In this document: piece after piece, positions 52,195 to 61,000 of the stretch
Position numbering within the stretch: the stretch's first letter is position 1
Layout of the letters: the number at the start of each line of letters is the position of its first letter
Assembly: GCF_009848685.1 (NCBI RefSeq)
Contig: NZ_WXTX01000009.1
Span: forward strand, 150,020 to 214,019
Direction: 5' to 3'
Length of the DNA: 64,000 bases
Origin: Andreprevotia sp. IGB-42
Lineage (GTDB): Bacteria > Pseudomonadota > Gammaproteobacteria > Burkholderiales > Chitinibacteraceae
The notes under the pieces: model-generated
Database searches by the model: none
Told to the model about the DNA's origin: nothing
What the model saw: only the letters and a program-made list of their open reading frames with translations
Translations under genes and position numbers: made by a program

Positions 52195-52485
52195 ATGCCC
52201 AAAGGTTACTGGATTGTTCGTGTCGATATTGCCGACGCCGAGCAATACAAGGAATACGTTGCCGCCAACGCCGCGCCGATACAGCAATACGGCGCCCGCT
52301 TCCTGGTGCGCGCCGGGCAGTTCGAAAACCCCGAAGGCAGCAGCCGCAGCCGTAATGCGGTGGTGGAATTTCCCAGCTATCAGGCGGCGCTCGATTGTTA
52401 TCACTCGCCGCAATACCAGGCGACGATCCGCCTGCGTGAACACGTCTCAACGCTGGATATGGTGATCATCGAGGGAGCCGAATGA
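52195..52485 (+). CDS. DUF1330 family protein
   Basis: The 96-residue protein has the ferredoxin-like DUF1330 pattern: GYWIVRVDIADAEQYKEYV, ARFLVRAGQFENPEG, RNAVVEFPSYQAALDCYHSP and an end LDMVIIEGAE. CAGGAG precedes the ATG. A degenerate copy of its 3' end lies at 52938-53009. The family has no established reaction. Confidence 0.87.
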   Translation: MPKGYWIVRVDIADAEQYKEYVAANAAPIQQYGARFLVRAGQFENPEGSSRSRNAVVEFPSYQAALDCYHSPQYQATIRLREHVSTLDMVIIEGAE

Positions 52486-52582
52486 TGATCCCGGCGGGTA
52501 ACCCAGATTCGGCTGCATAAAGCGGCTTTTGCCGTACCACGTTCCTTTTCAAGGATTGCAATGGCGCTGAATATCGAAGCGA

Positions 52583-52912
52583 ATGGCCTCTTTCAAACCC
52601 TGGCCATTTTATTCCGCCATCATCGTGCTGCCGGTCAAATGGGCCGCAGGCTTTGTCGATGCCGGGTGCAGTGATTTCATTTCCAGCTTTGTGGCCGTCG
52701 CGCTTGGCGCGGTAGCTGCCGGCGTGGTGGATACGGTGGTGGGCGGTGGGCTGGGTGTCTTGCTGGCGTTTGCGATGATGAACCTGTTGCAGATGCTGAT
52801 CCTGAAAGTACCGGCGGGCAGCGTGTTCGGTTTCTTTTTCATCGCCATTTTCCTGCAACTGGCGGTGGGGTTTGCCATTGCCATCATGCCATCCGGTTTG
52901 CTGCAGGGATGA
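52583..52912 (+). CDS. Small membrane protein, three to four helices
   Basis: The 109-residue hydrophobic frame has helices at about 8-24, 33-53, 58-75 and 83-101, including VVGGGLGVLLAFAMMNLLQM. A better ribosome site (AAGGATTGCA) serves an ATG at 52561 in another frame, which stops after 37 codons. A frameshift at the start is therefore possible. The gene lies between the two DUF1330 copies. Confidence 0.5.
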   Translation: MASFKPWPFYSAIIVLPVKWAAGFVDAGCSDFISSFVAVALGAVAAGVVDTVVGGGLGVLLAFAMMNLLQMLILKVPAGSVFGFFFIAIFLQLAVGFAIAIMPSGLLQG

Positions 52913-52937
52913 AGGGTGGGGCAGCGCAACAGCAGCG

Positions 52938-53009
52938 ATCCACTTGCGGGAAGAAATGCCCACGCTGGATATGCTGATCACCATGGAGGAAAGCGCATGC
53001 CAACCTTGA
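52938..53009 (+). pseudogene. Remnant of a second DUF1330 3' end
   Basis: In frame, the 24-codon fragment reads LREEMPTLDMLITMEESACQ up to a stop. It matches LREHVSTLDMVIIEGAE of the complete gene at 52195. The flanking AAGC(C/G)GCTTTTGCCG is also shared (52518-52534 and 53027-53040). The upstream part of the gene is missing, so this is the decayed end of a duplication. Confidence 0.7.
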
Positions 53010-53054
53010 TGGGCCTGAACCGGTTCAAGCCGCTTTTGCCGGCGGCCAGATGCG

Positions 53055-53417
53055 ATGAATGACATCGATCATCAGCGCGCTGCGCTGAAGCTGGCGGGAT
53101 TCGATACCGCTGTGGTTGAAGCGCTGGTTGCTGCCGCGCTACGCAGTCAGACAATGCACGAGCTGCAAATCGCGCTGGCACAGCTGGAACCGGAAGCAAA
53201 CCAGCTGGATTGGCCGTTTGATAGGGATTTCGCTGCCTTGCTCATCCAGGTGAAGGCATCTGCACTATTGCCGGGCGCATTGCGGCGCGCCGCACTGGCA
53301 TTTGCATTGGCACGTGCGCGCTGGTGTGCCAGCGCGGCAACGTCTGGCAGTGAAGGGCTGGCCCGCATGTGCCACGTGCAGGAACTTGAGAGGCTTCTTG
53401 ATCGGCAGGCCGGGTGA
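53055..53417 (+). CDS. Hypothetical helical protein
   Basis: The 120 residues are almost wholly helical: LAGFDTAVVEALVAAALRSQ, ELQIALAQLEPEANQLDWPF, and a final HVQELERLLDRQAG. No family is recognised. The start is directly after a shared repeat from the DUF1330 duplication. A large hairpin lies 38 bp downstream. Confidence 0.5.
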   Translation: MNDIDHQRAALKLAGFDTAVVEALVAAALRSQTMHELQIALAQLEPEANQLDWPFDRDFAALLIQVKASALLPGALRRAALAFALARARWCASAATSGSEGLARMCHVQELERLLDRQAG

Positions 53418-53841
53418 AACGTCAGGCAGCAGGCAGGCAAGCGGCCTGCTCCTGGTGTATTGCAGCAGCGGCGCTGCTAGGAATACACCATCATCGATTT
53501 TCAAGCCCGTCTTGATTTACTCGTCGGCATGCCGATCTCGCATGTCTGGCCAAGCTATGGCCTGTGCTGTTTCTGGAGCGCGTTGACTGAATGGCGCCGT
53601 CCCGATGGCTCGCTGGGCAACCTGACGGTGAAGTGACCATGCATCGTTGCACGCGTGGTGCGTGACTCGAAAGCGTTGTGTGTTCGACCCATGCACCGCC
53701 TGAACAGGCCCGCTCCACCGGGCTGGTGGCAACACCACTTTCCGCCCCGACCACCCGTCATGCTATTGGCATGGATTGCTGACTGAAAAGTGGTTAATAT
53801 CGCAAGTAATTTGCAAGCAAATCAGAGCCAGGAGCCTCGCC
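53418..53841. other. Gene-free gap with a compound hairpin
   Basis: No gene is seen in the 424 bp before the PI-PLC-like gene. The main structure is the two-part hairpin at 53455-53490, listed separately. Confidence 0.4.
53455..53490. repeat. Two-part hairpin after the 53055 gene
   Basis: The outer arms GGTGTATT (53455-53462) and AATACACC (53483-53490) enclose the inner stem AGCAGC/GCTGCT (53465-53470, 53474-53479). No T-run follows, so it is not a normal terminator. Confidence 0.6.
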
Positions 53842-54795
53842 ATGTCATACACCCCGCAGAACTGGATGTCCCAGCCACAGATCCAGCAGCGCCAGCTGCA
53901 CGAGATACTGATACCCGGCACGCACGATTCCGGCACGGAAGGGTTTCCGGCGGGATCGCCATCGCGCACCCAGTATTACAAGATCAACGAGCAACTGGCT
54001 GGCGGCGTGCGCTTTCTGGATTTGCGGCTGGCCTATAACGCCGTCGAAGGCAATTTCCATGTGGTGCATGCAAGTGACGTGGATTCATCGCTCAACTTCG
54101 ATACCGTGGTGAAGTGGTGTGCCGACTTCCTGTTGCAGAACCCCGGTGAAACCATCCTGATGAGCATCAAGCAGGAGGGGGCAGCGCCCGGTGGAGACGA
54201 TGCATTCGGCCAGGAGCTGACCGCGTGGCACAGGCAGCACGCCGCTGCCGGCGACTGGAAGGCAGACCTCTGGTATACCGACGACAGCGCCATTCCTACC
54301 GTGGCGCAGGCCAGCGGGCGCATCGTGCTGCTGCGCCGCTATGCGGCCCCGGTTGTCCGCACACCGGCAGACATCTTCTTTGGCGGCTTCAACCTGGCGC
54401 CGATCAACGGCGCGCCGCAGGGCCGTTTTCAGGTTTCCCCATCACTGATTTCCTTGCAGCTAGGCGATCTGCAAACCACCGTGTACTGCGTATATCAGGA
54501 CCAGTACACGTTTGCCAGCGACGACAAAGAGCCCGCGATCGATGCCATGCTGGTTGAAATGGCCCACTACGGCAGTTATCTGGGGGCACCGCTGAATCAG
54601 GCATGGTTCTTCAACTTTGCGTCCACCGCCAACCCGGGCCCGCTGCGCGCGGCAGAGAAGATCAATCCGTGGCTAAAAGAGCAGCTGGACTTCCGCTACA
54701 CGCTGCAACGGAAAATCTATGGCGTACTGATCACTGACTACGCGCAGCCGGAGGAATGGCAGCAGATTTATGCAGTGAATTTCTTCGGCACCTGA
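53842..54795 (+). CDS. Phosphatidylinositol-specific phospholipase C-like protein (X domain)
   Basis: The 317-residue protein has the PI-PLC X-box motifs: ILIPGTHDSGT with the first catalytic histidine, VRFLDLRLAY, HVVHASDVDSS with the second histidine, and FLLQNPGETILMSIKQE. AGGAG precedes the ATG at 53842; an upstream ATG at 53776 adds residues unlike the family. No signal peptide is seen, so it may be cytosolic or exported by another route. The family cleaves phosphatidylinositol lipids or related phosphodiesters. The bacterial substrate is unknown. Confidence 0.87.
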   Translation: MSYTPQNWMSQPQIQQRQLHEILIPGTHDSGTEGFPAGSPSRTQYYKINEQLAGGVRFLDLRLAYNAVEGNFHVVHASDVDSSLNFDTVVKWCADFLLQNPGETILMSIKQEGAAPGGDDAFGQELTAWHRQHAAAGDWKADLWYTDDSAIPTVAQASGRIVLLRRYAAPVVRTPADIFFGGFNLAPINGAPQGRFQVSPSLISLQLGDLQTTVYCVYQDQYTFASDDKEPAIDAMLVEMAHYGSYLGAPLNQAWFFNFASTANPGPLRAAEKINPWLKEQLDFRYTLQRKIYGVLITDYAQPEEWQQIYAVNFFGT

Positions 54796-54978
54796 AGGGC
54801 AAGGGGCGCTGCCGACTGCGCCAGCGAGCTGGCCGACGCCGCAAGCATTGGCCAAGCCCCTCTATCTAATATAGCGGGGTGCCTTGCCCTGTATCCGGGC
54901 TGCATGTGGCAGCGTGGCGCAATCCAGCGTTATGCTGGCACCTGCATGCCCGGGAATGGGCGCCGCCATGGAGCAAAC

Positions 54979-55386
54979 ATGACTACACCGGCTACACAAG
55001 AAGACCCATCCGCCACGCAGCGCATCTCGGCCAAAATTGCCGAGCTGGGCGGCTGGCGCGGCGCCACGCTGGCCCGTGTGCGCCAGCTCATCCACGAGGC
55101 CGATCCGGATGTGCAGGAAGAATGGAAATGGGATATCCCGGTGTGGTCGCACGACGGCATCATTTGCACCGGCGAAACCTACAAAGCCAAGGTGAAGCTG
55201 ACCTTTGCCAAGGGCGCCGCGCTGGACGACCCCGATCACGTGTTCAATTCCAGCCTGGACGGCAACACCCGCCGCGCCATCGATATTCTGGAAGGGCAGC
55301 AAGTGGACGAGGCTGCGTTCAAGCTGCTGGTGTTGCAGGCGGTGGCGCTCAATGCTGCCAAGCCGGCGAAAAAATCCAAGGCCTGA
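54979..55386 (+). CDS. DUF1801 domain protein
   Basis: The 135-residue protein has the DUF1801 pattern: VRQLIHEADPDVQEEWKWDI, VWSHDGIICTGETYKAKVKL, FAKGAALDDP and GNTRRAIDILEGQQVDE. GGAG precedes the ATG. The family has a small alpha+beta fold found in many bacteria and has no established reaction. Confidence 0.85.
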   Translation: MTTPATQEDPSATQRISAKIAELGGWRGATLARVRQLIHEADPDVQEEWKWDIPVWSHDGIICTGETYKAKVKLTFAKGAALDDPDHVFNSSLDGNTRRAIDILEGQQVDEAAFKLLVLQAVALNAAKPAKKSKA

Positions 55387-55435
55387 GCTGATTCAGTGCG
55401 GTCTGCACCCGGTTTGCACGAGCGGTGCGATTGCA

Positions 55436-55463
55436 CCTGCTGCCTGCTGCCTGCTGCCTGCGG
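55436..55463. repeat. Heptanucleotide tandem repeat
   Basis: Four units of CCTGCTG run head to tail, the last with one change (CCTGCGG). They lie about 80 bp before the start codon of the next gene. Confidence 0.85.
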
Positions 55464-55541
55464 CCGGACCGGGCCAGCGTTCACGCTCCTGTTTTGCGTT
55501 TCTTGAAAGCTGGAATGCCTTCACCGTGGTGTACAGTCCTG

Positions 55542-55856
55542 ATGGCACACCTGAAAGCCCGACTGCTGGCCGAGCTGGCCAAAATCGAAGGGGTAGAGGA
55601 TCGCCCGTCACCTGTTGCGGGCGGTTCTGCATTGTTCTACTTCGGCAAGGAGTTCGCGCATTTCCACAATGCCAACGAGCTCGATCTGCGCCTGACCAAA
55701 ACCGTGATCAGGCAGCTGGGCCTCACACACCCGGCTGGTTCGGTGCATCACCCCAAGCGCGCGGCAGGTTCGGCGTGGATCGAGGTGCGCTTCGCTACCG
55801 CTGATGAGATCGAGCGGGTGGTCGGGTTGGTGCGGCTGGCTGTTGCACAACGATGA
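55542..55856 (+). CDS. Luciferase-type domain protein (DUF5519)
   Basis: The 104-residue protein reads LLAELAKIEGVEDRPSPVAG, ALFYFGKEFAHFHNANELDL, RLTKTVIRQLGL, HPKRAAGSAWIEVRF. FxHFHN...LDLRLT is typical of the DUF5519 'luciferase' domain. The start at 55542 was used because upstream codons run into the heptamer repeat. No cofactor is known for the family. Confidence 0.75.
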   Translation: MAHLKARLLAELAKIEGVEDRPSPVAGGSALFYFGKEFAHFHNANELDLRLTKTVIRQLGLTHPAGSVHHPKRAAGSAWIEVRFATADEIERVVGLVRLAVAQR

Positions 55857-56142
55857 GTGCGTACAGGCGGTTGTGGCAGGTACCGGCGACGGTCAGGCCG
55901 AACCGCTGCGCGCATTGTTCCTGCCGGCGCGGTAACCGCTTGCGTTGCCAGGCAAGGCTGTTGCGGCACAGCACTGAAAGCAGCACGTGGCAGGTTGTCA
56001 GTGACAACAGTGTTTCATCCACGCCCGGCGTGTGCGCGGCCACTTGGTTACGCCGTGCTGCTTTGCAATAATGCAGGATTGCGCTGACATGCGGCCGGCC
56101 CCGGACTGCAAGCAGCCTTACTGGTTACTTGGCAAGGCAGGC

Positions 56143-56451
56143 ATGAAGCTCTACACGTTTTTGCTGGAATTCGAAGACAGCACGTATGCGTCGCAAGTGC
56201 GTGCGCCTTCCGAGCTGGAGGCGGCAAAAGTATGGTGCGAGCAACTGATGGCCAGAAACCATATCGAAGGGCTGGATATCTATGTGCTGGCCGAATTGCG
56301 CGCCAGCCTCAACGAAAACTTCATGGCCCCGCTCAACGGCCTGGAAAAAATCTGGCGCTTTTCCTTCCAGGTGGATGATGTATCCGGCACCGGCAACGTG
56401 ATCGAGACCGCGGTAGACCCGTGGCTGGCGGCGTCGAAGGTCATACACTGA
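56143..56451 (+). CDS. Hypothetical protein, alpha+beta
   Basis: The 102-residue protein begins MKLYTFLLEFEDSTYASQVR, with AAGGCAGGC upstream. It continues ELEAAKVWCEQLMARNHIEG and LEKIWRFSFQVDDVSGTGNV. The strand-helix-strand order hints at a small ferredoxin-like or immunity-type fold, but no family is recognised. It precedes the HEAT-like gene on the same strand. Confidence 0.6.
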   Translation: MKLYTFLLEFEDSTYASQVRAPSELEAAKVWCEQLMARNHIEGLDIYVLAELRASLNENFMAPLNGLEKIWRFSFQVDDVSGTGNVIETAVDPWLAASKVIH

Positions 56452-56529
56452 TTGCCCCATGCGGCGTGCTCACGCCCAGCGCCCGGCCACCTTGGCTGCA
56501 AGTCATGCCCTCTTGAGCAAGGATGTTGT

Positions 56530-56928
56530 GTGCCTGATACGTCTGCATTGATCGCTGCTTTGCTGCAGGCAACGGATCATCCAAGCAGAAATGCGCTGGC
56601 GATCAAACTGGCCGAATCCGGCGTGCCCGAGGTTTTACCGGTATTGCTGGCGCTGATAGAGCGGCCGGATCTGCAGCACCATCGCGGTACGCTGGTGCAT
56701 TGCTTGGGGTACTTTGATTGCCGCCCCCATTTCAGCAAGCTGGTCGATCTGGTAATTGCCGGTAACTGGGAAACCGCGCACGAAGCCTTTGGCGTGCTGC
56801 AAGCCATCGATACGCTGGGTACAGATCAGGTGCTTGCCGGTTTCAATGCGCTTGAAGCCGCATTGCAGCACACCCCGGAGGATTGGCATGCCGGGTTGAT
56901 CACAGACCTGCTTGCAATGTTTGCATGA
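56530..56928 (+). CDS. Small HEAT-like helical repeat protein
   Basis: From a GTG with AAGGA upstream, the 132 residues are paired helices: LIAALLQATDHPSRNALAIK, VPEVLPVLLALIERPD, TLVHCLGYFDCRPHFSKLVD and ETAHEAFGVLQAIDTLG. These are HEAT-repeat style, as in small scaffold or immunity proteins. An upstream ATG at 56452 gives a cysteine-rich front unlike the rest and was not used. Confidence 0.6.
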   Translation: MPDTSALIAALLQATDHPSRNALAIKLAESGVPEVLPVLLALIERPDLQHHRGTLVHCLGYFDCRPHFSKLVDLVIAGNWETAHEAFGVLQAIDTLGTDQVLAGFNALEAALQHTPEDWHAGLITDLLAMFA

Positions 56929-56960
56929 CGGCATGCGCCCACCTGCAGCCGGTAAACCGC

Positions 56961-57647
56961 TCAACCCGCCTTGCCTCCACCCCGGCTGGCCAGCGCATTG
57001 ATATCCGCCGCCTCCAGTACCGCCTTGGGCGCACCATGGCGGGCGGCAGCCAGCATGGCTGCACCCATCACATCGGTGGTCAATATGGTATTGGGCAGCA
57101 GTGCGCGCAACAGCGGCAGCAGCGGTTTGCTCAGCGCGTAGAACACCCGGTAAGCAGTGGTTTTGGAGCGCACGCCATGCGTGGGCTGGATTACGCCGGG
57201 GCGGAACAGGTACACCGCCTTGAACGGCAGGTGCTGTAGCGCATTCTCGGTGCGGCCCTTTGCCCGTGCCCACATGCTGCTGCCTTGCTCGCTGCTATCC
57301 GTGCCCGCGCCGGATACATAGATAAAAGTCATCTGCGGGTTCAGCCGCGCCAGCGTGCTTGCCGCAGCCAGCGTGATGTCGTAAGTCAGGCGGCTATAGT
57401 CCGCCTCGCTCTTGCCGGCGGACGATACGCCCAGGCAAAAGAAGCAGGCATCAAAGCCGGTCAGTTCGGACTCGATCTGGCTGTAGTCCAGCATGTTTTG
57501 CAGAACCACTTCGTGCAGCCTGGCCTGCTGCAGGCCCAATGCGGTGCGCCCCACCGTTTGTACCATGCGCACATCCGGCGCCTGCAGGCACATGCGCAAC
57601 ACGCCCTGGCCCACCATGCCGGTGGCGCCGAACAGCAGGATTTTCAT
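56961..57647 (-). CDS. NAD(P)-binding oxidoreductase (atypical SDR)
   Basis: The 228-residue protein opens KILLFGATGMVGQGVLRMCL, with the GxxGxxG nucleotide motif. ACFFCLGVSSAGKSEADYSR, FIYVSGAGTDSSEQGSSMWA and the VYLFRPGVIQPTHG segment follow. It resembles the HTATIP2/NmrA-like atypical SDR proteins. Tyr is replaced in part of the usual YxxxK site (WARAKGRTE), so catalysis is doubtful. The gene is monocistronic and is convergent with the 56530 gene. Confidence 0.8.
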   Translation of the reverse strand: MKILLFGATGMVGQGVLRMCLQAPDVRMVQTVGRTALGLQQARLHEVVLQNMLDYSQIESELTGFDACFFCLGVSSAGKSEADYSRLTYDITLAAASTLARLNPQMTFIYVSGAGTDSSEQGSSMWARAKGRTENALQHLPFKAVYLFRPGVIQPTHGVRSKTTAYRVFYALSKPLLPLLRALLPNTILTTDVMGAAMLAAARHGAPKAVLEAADINALASRGGGKAG

Positions 57648-57903
57648 CGGTGTTCCTTATGGAGAGGGGAGGGTGCAACTGGCTTGGCTGGCGATGCAGC
57701 AAGGGCCCGGCGCGTTCATGCCGGGCGGCCGGCTAGCAGAAATGAAACCAGCGCGCTATCAGAGTGTTGGCTTTTGTTCCTAACAGTCTATGGCTTATTC
57801 GTGCGATGTGGCATGCCTGTGTTAGTGTGGCGCCCGAAAATCCCATACGCCTGTCAGCGCAGCTCGCGCAGGCAAGTCATACTCCTTGATGTTTGCACCC
57901 CTG

Positions 57904-57993
57904 ATGCCTAAATCCACTCGCTCTATAGTCCGCAGTCTTTCCCTCCTGGTTTGCGACCGTTTCAGTAACTATTTGCACCTGGAATGGCGCTAA
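57904..57993 (+). other. Signal-peptide-like start out of frame with the RHS gene
   Basis: ATG at 57904 gives MPKSTRSIVRSLSLLVC and ends at TAA 57991 after 29 codons. This resembles a signal peptide. The large RHS frame becomes open at 57929, one base out of phase. A +1 frameshift, either in the genome or from sequencing, between 57929 and 57990 would join the signal to the RHS protein. Confidence 0.55.
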
Positions 57994-58048
57994 CGCCACC
58001 ATCGCCGCCGGTAGCCGTACCTGGACAATCAGCGAAACCACCGCAGCA

Positions 58049-61000
58049 GTGTACCTGGGCACATCGCGCACGGTGCGCATTACCCGGCCAGATGGTACCT
58101 ACTGGCAGATCCTGATGGACCCCAGCCAGTCGATGAAGAATACCCAACTGGCGGCCACCCGCTATATGGGCGGTATCCCCACGCAGATCACCACGCCGTG
58201 GGGCGGCTGGATCACCTATCGTTTTGCCTGGCAGAACGGCGAAGTAGACCGCAATCTGTGTTCGCACGGCACTAGTTCTACCGAGTGCAGCCAAGCCGCC
58301 AACCGGGATCTGTTTTTTGCCAACCGCAACGTGAATGGCCCGGTGTTCTGGAAAAAGGCCACATCCGACAACGGCAGCTGGACGTTGGCAGACAATGAAA
58401 ACATTGATGGCTACGGCATTTTGGCATTGACCACTCCGGTCAGTACACGCCAGATGGATGTGCGCATCGGCAGTACCTTGGTCAGTAGCGAGGTATCCAG
58501 TTTTGTTGGTACTGGCGATACCCTCAATTGCAATTACGACCGCTGGCGCGTGGGCTTGCTGAAGGAAAAGCGCATCAAGAACGGCAGCGGTGCCGATATG
58601 CAGGTGGAAACCAGCCAGTGGCAGCCACGCCTCGTAGTGCCTACCGGTTTCCAGTATTCCAGTCATGTGGGCTGGAACGGCTGTGACGGCACAAGTGGTG
58701 TCAACTTCCCGTGGCAATCGCAACACAAGGTGGTGCTCGGCAACGGCACTTACGTCACCGATATCAGCAGCGTGGATGCCTACCTGCGCCCGTTGCAGGT
58801 GGTGGAAACCGCCACGGAAGGTGGCGTGCTCAACACTGGTAAAACCCGCACTACCGTCAATACCTATGAAACGCTGGCGCAATACTGGCGGCTGGACCTG
58901 CAGAAGACCCAACAAATCACTGCTACTGGCCAAGCGCAGGGCAGTTCTTCCAGCACCATCTTCGATATCTACGGCAACGCCACCAGCAGAACGCAAAATG
59001 GCGTTACTGTCGGCTTCAGCTACGATGCCGCCGGCAACCTGGCCAGTGTGACGTCGCCACGCGGCGCAGTCACCACCTTCAGTAACTACACCCGCGGTAC
59101 GCCGGGTACGATCGTCAAACCGATCCAGAGCAGCACTGACCCAGCCAGTTGCAAGCCCACCGATGTCAGCGGCACCTGGACGCTCGGCATCAATGCCTAT
59201 GGTCAGGTGGAAAACAGCACCGATCCGCTGCAACGGGTTACCCGCTTTGCCTATGACAATATGGGCCGGCTGATCACGATCACCCCGGCTATCGGCAATC
59301 AGACCACTATCAGCTGGGCTGCCAACAGCCGCAGCCTGACGCGTGGCCCATACGGCAATGCATATACTGAAGATGATCAATACGACGGCTTTGGCCGCAC
59401 CATCAGCAGTAGCAGCAATGGCAGCACAGTCATCAGAAGCTACGATGCGCTGGGCCGGCAAACCTTCCAGAGCTATGTCAATACCGGCCTGGGTGATACC
59501 ACCGATTATGATGCACTGAGCCGGCCAACCCGGGTTACCCACAGCGATAGCTCGGCATTGGTATATGGCTATACCAATGCCGATTACTACGTGACCAGTG
59601 AGCGCGGCTATACAACCATCTACCGGTTCCTGGCGTATGGCAATCCGGGCAACAAAATGCTGACCAAGGTGGAGGCACCGCAGTCGGTTGCCACTGCCAC
59701 CACCACCATAGACCGTGATCTGCTGGGTAATGTAAAGAGCGTTACGCAAAATGGCGTAACCCGCTACTGGGGTTATGACAGCCGCTTCTTCCTCACCAGC
59801 CGTACCGATCCGGAAATCGGCTTGACGCAATATGGCCGTGATGCCGAAGGCAACCTGACCAGCCGCCAGGTTGGTAGCCAGGCCGCCACCCTCTACGGCT
59901 ACGATGCGCAAAACCGTTTGCTGTACTCGCACTACAACGACGGCAGTGCGGGGGACGTCTGCGTGCGCTTCGATGCTGCAGGACAACTCAAGTCCAACAC
60001 CAACGGTAGTGCAGCACGCAGCTACAGCTACGACCAGAACGGCAACCTCAAGCAGGAAGCACTGGTCGCCGCCGGCAAAACGCTGACGCTGGGTTACAAC
60101 TACAACAGCAACGACGCACTGGACAGCATCGTCTACCCGGATGGCCGCAGTGTGGCGTATGCGCCGGATCGCGCTGGCCGCCCCACCAAGGCAGGCGATG
60201 CCATTACCGGCGTCTGGTACCACCCGAATGGCCTGATCAGCAACGCCACCTACAGCAACGGCCTGGGCATGTCGCAAACGCTGGATAGCCGCCTACGGCC
60301 AAAAAACGTGCGTGTAGGCAACAATGCCAGCGCTGGCAGCTGCAGCGCCGCCGAAGCCTATGCCGCTAACCCGCCCAGCAAAATCCTGAGCGATGCCGCC
60401 GGCAGCTACGTGATGGTGCGCGATGCCTCCGGCAACCTGGTGCGGCAAAACGTGGGCTATGTCAGCCTGGGGGATGAAGAAGGCATTGTGCCGATGCTGA
60501 ACCTGCCCAAGGAAGTGACCAACCGCAACAGCACCACCTGGCAGACCTTCAACAGCCAGTTGGCCACGCTGCGCGGCCAGGAAACCAACCACCTGGATAG
60601 CAGCACTTGCGCCACCAGCAACAGCACGGTCGATCCGCTCAATACCGCCTATGGCTATGACAGCGCCAATAACATCACCTCGATCAGTGACAGCAGCTAC
60701 CCGGGACTGAACCGCGTGCTGGCTTATGACGGCCTGGACCGGCTGATTACCGCCAACGCCCCCAATAGCTGGGGCAATGGCAGCATCGCCTACGATGGCA
60801 ATGGCAACATCACCGGCCAGTCATTCGGCAGCTTCGGCATCACGCAAAGCTACAACACCGCCACGCAAAAGCTCACCAGTGTGAGTGGCAGCAAGGCCTA
60901 CACACTCAGCTACGATGGCTGGGGCAACGTCACCAGCCGTGGCGATGGCCAGACCTTTACCTACGATGCCGCCGGCAACCTGGGCTATGTGAACAAAGCC

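Noticed and set aside
57962..60277. A 771-codon open frame on the minus strand opposite the RHS gene
   Set aside because: It has repetitive V/A/I/G-rich composition caused by the complement of YD repeats. It has no start signal and no domain, and the plus-strand RHS protein explains the region.
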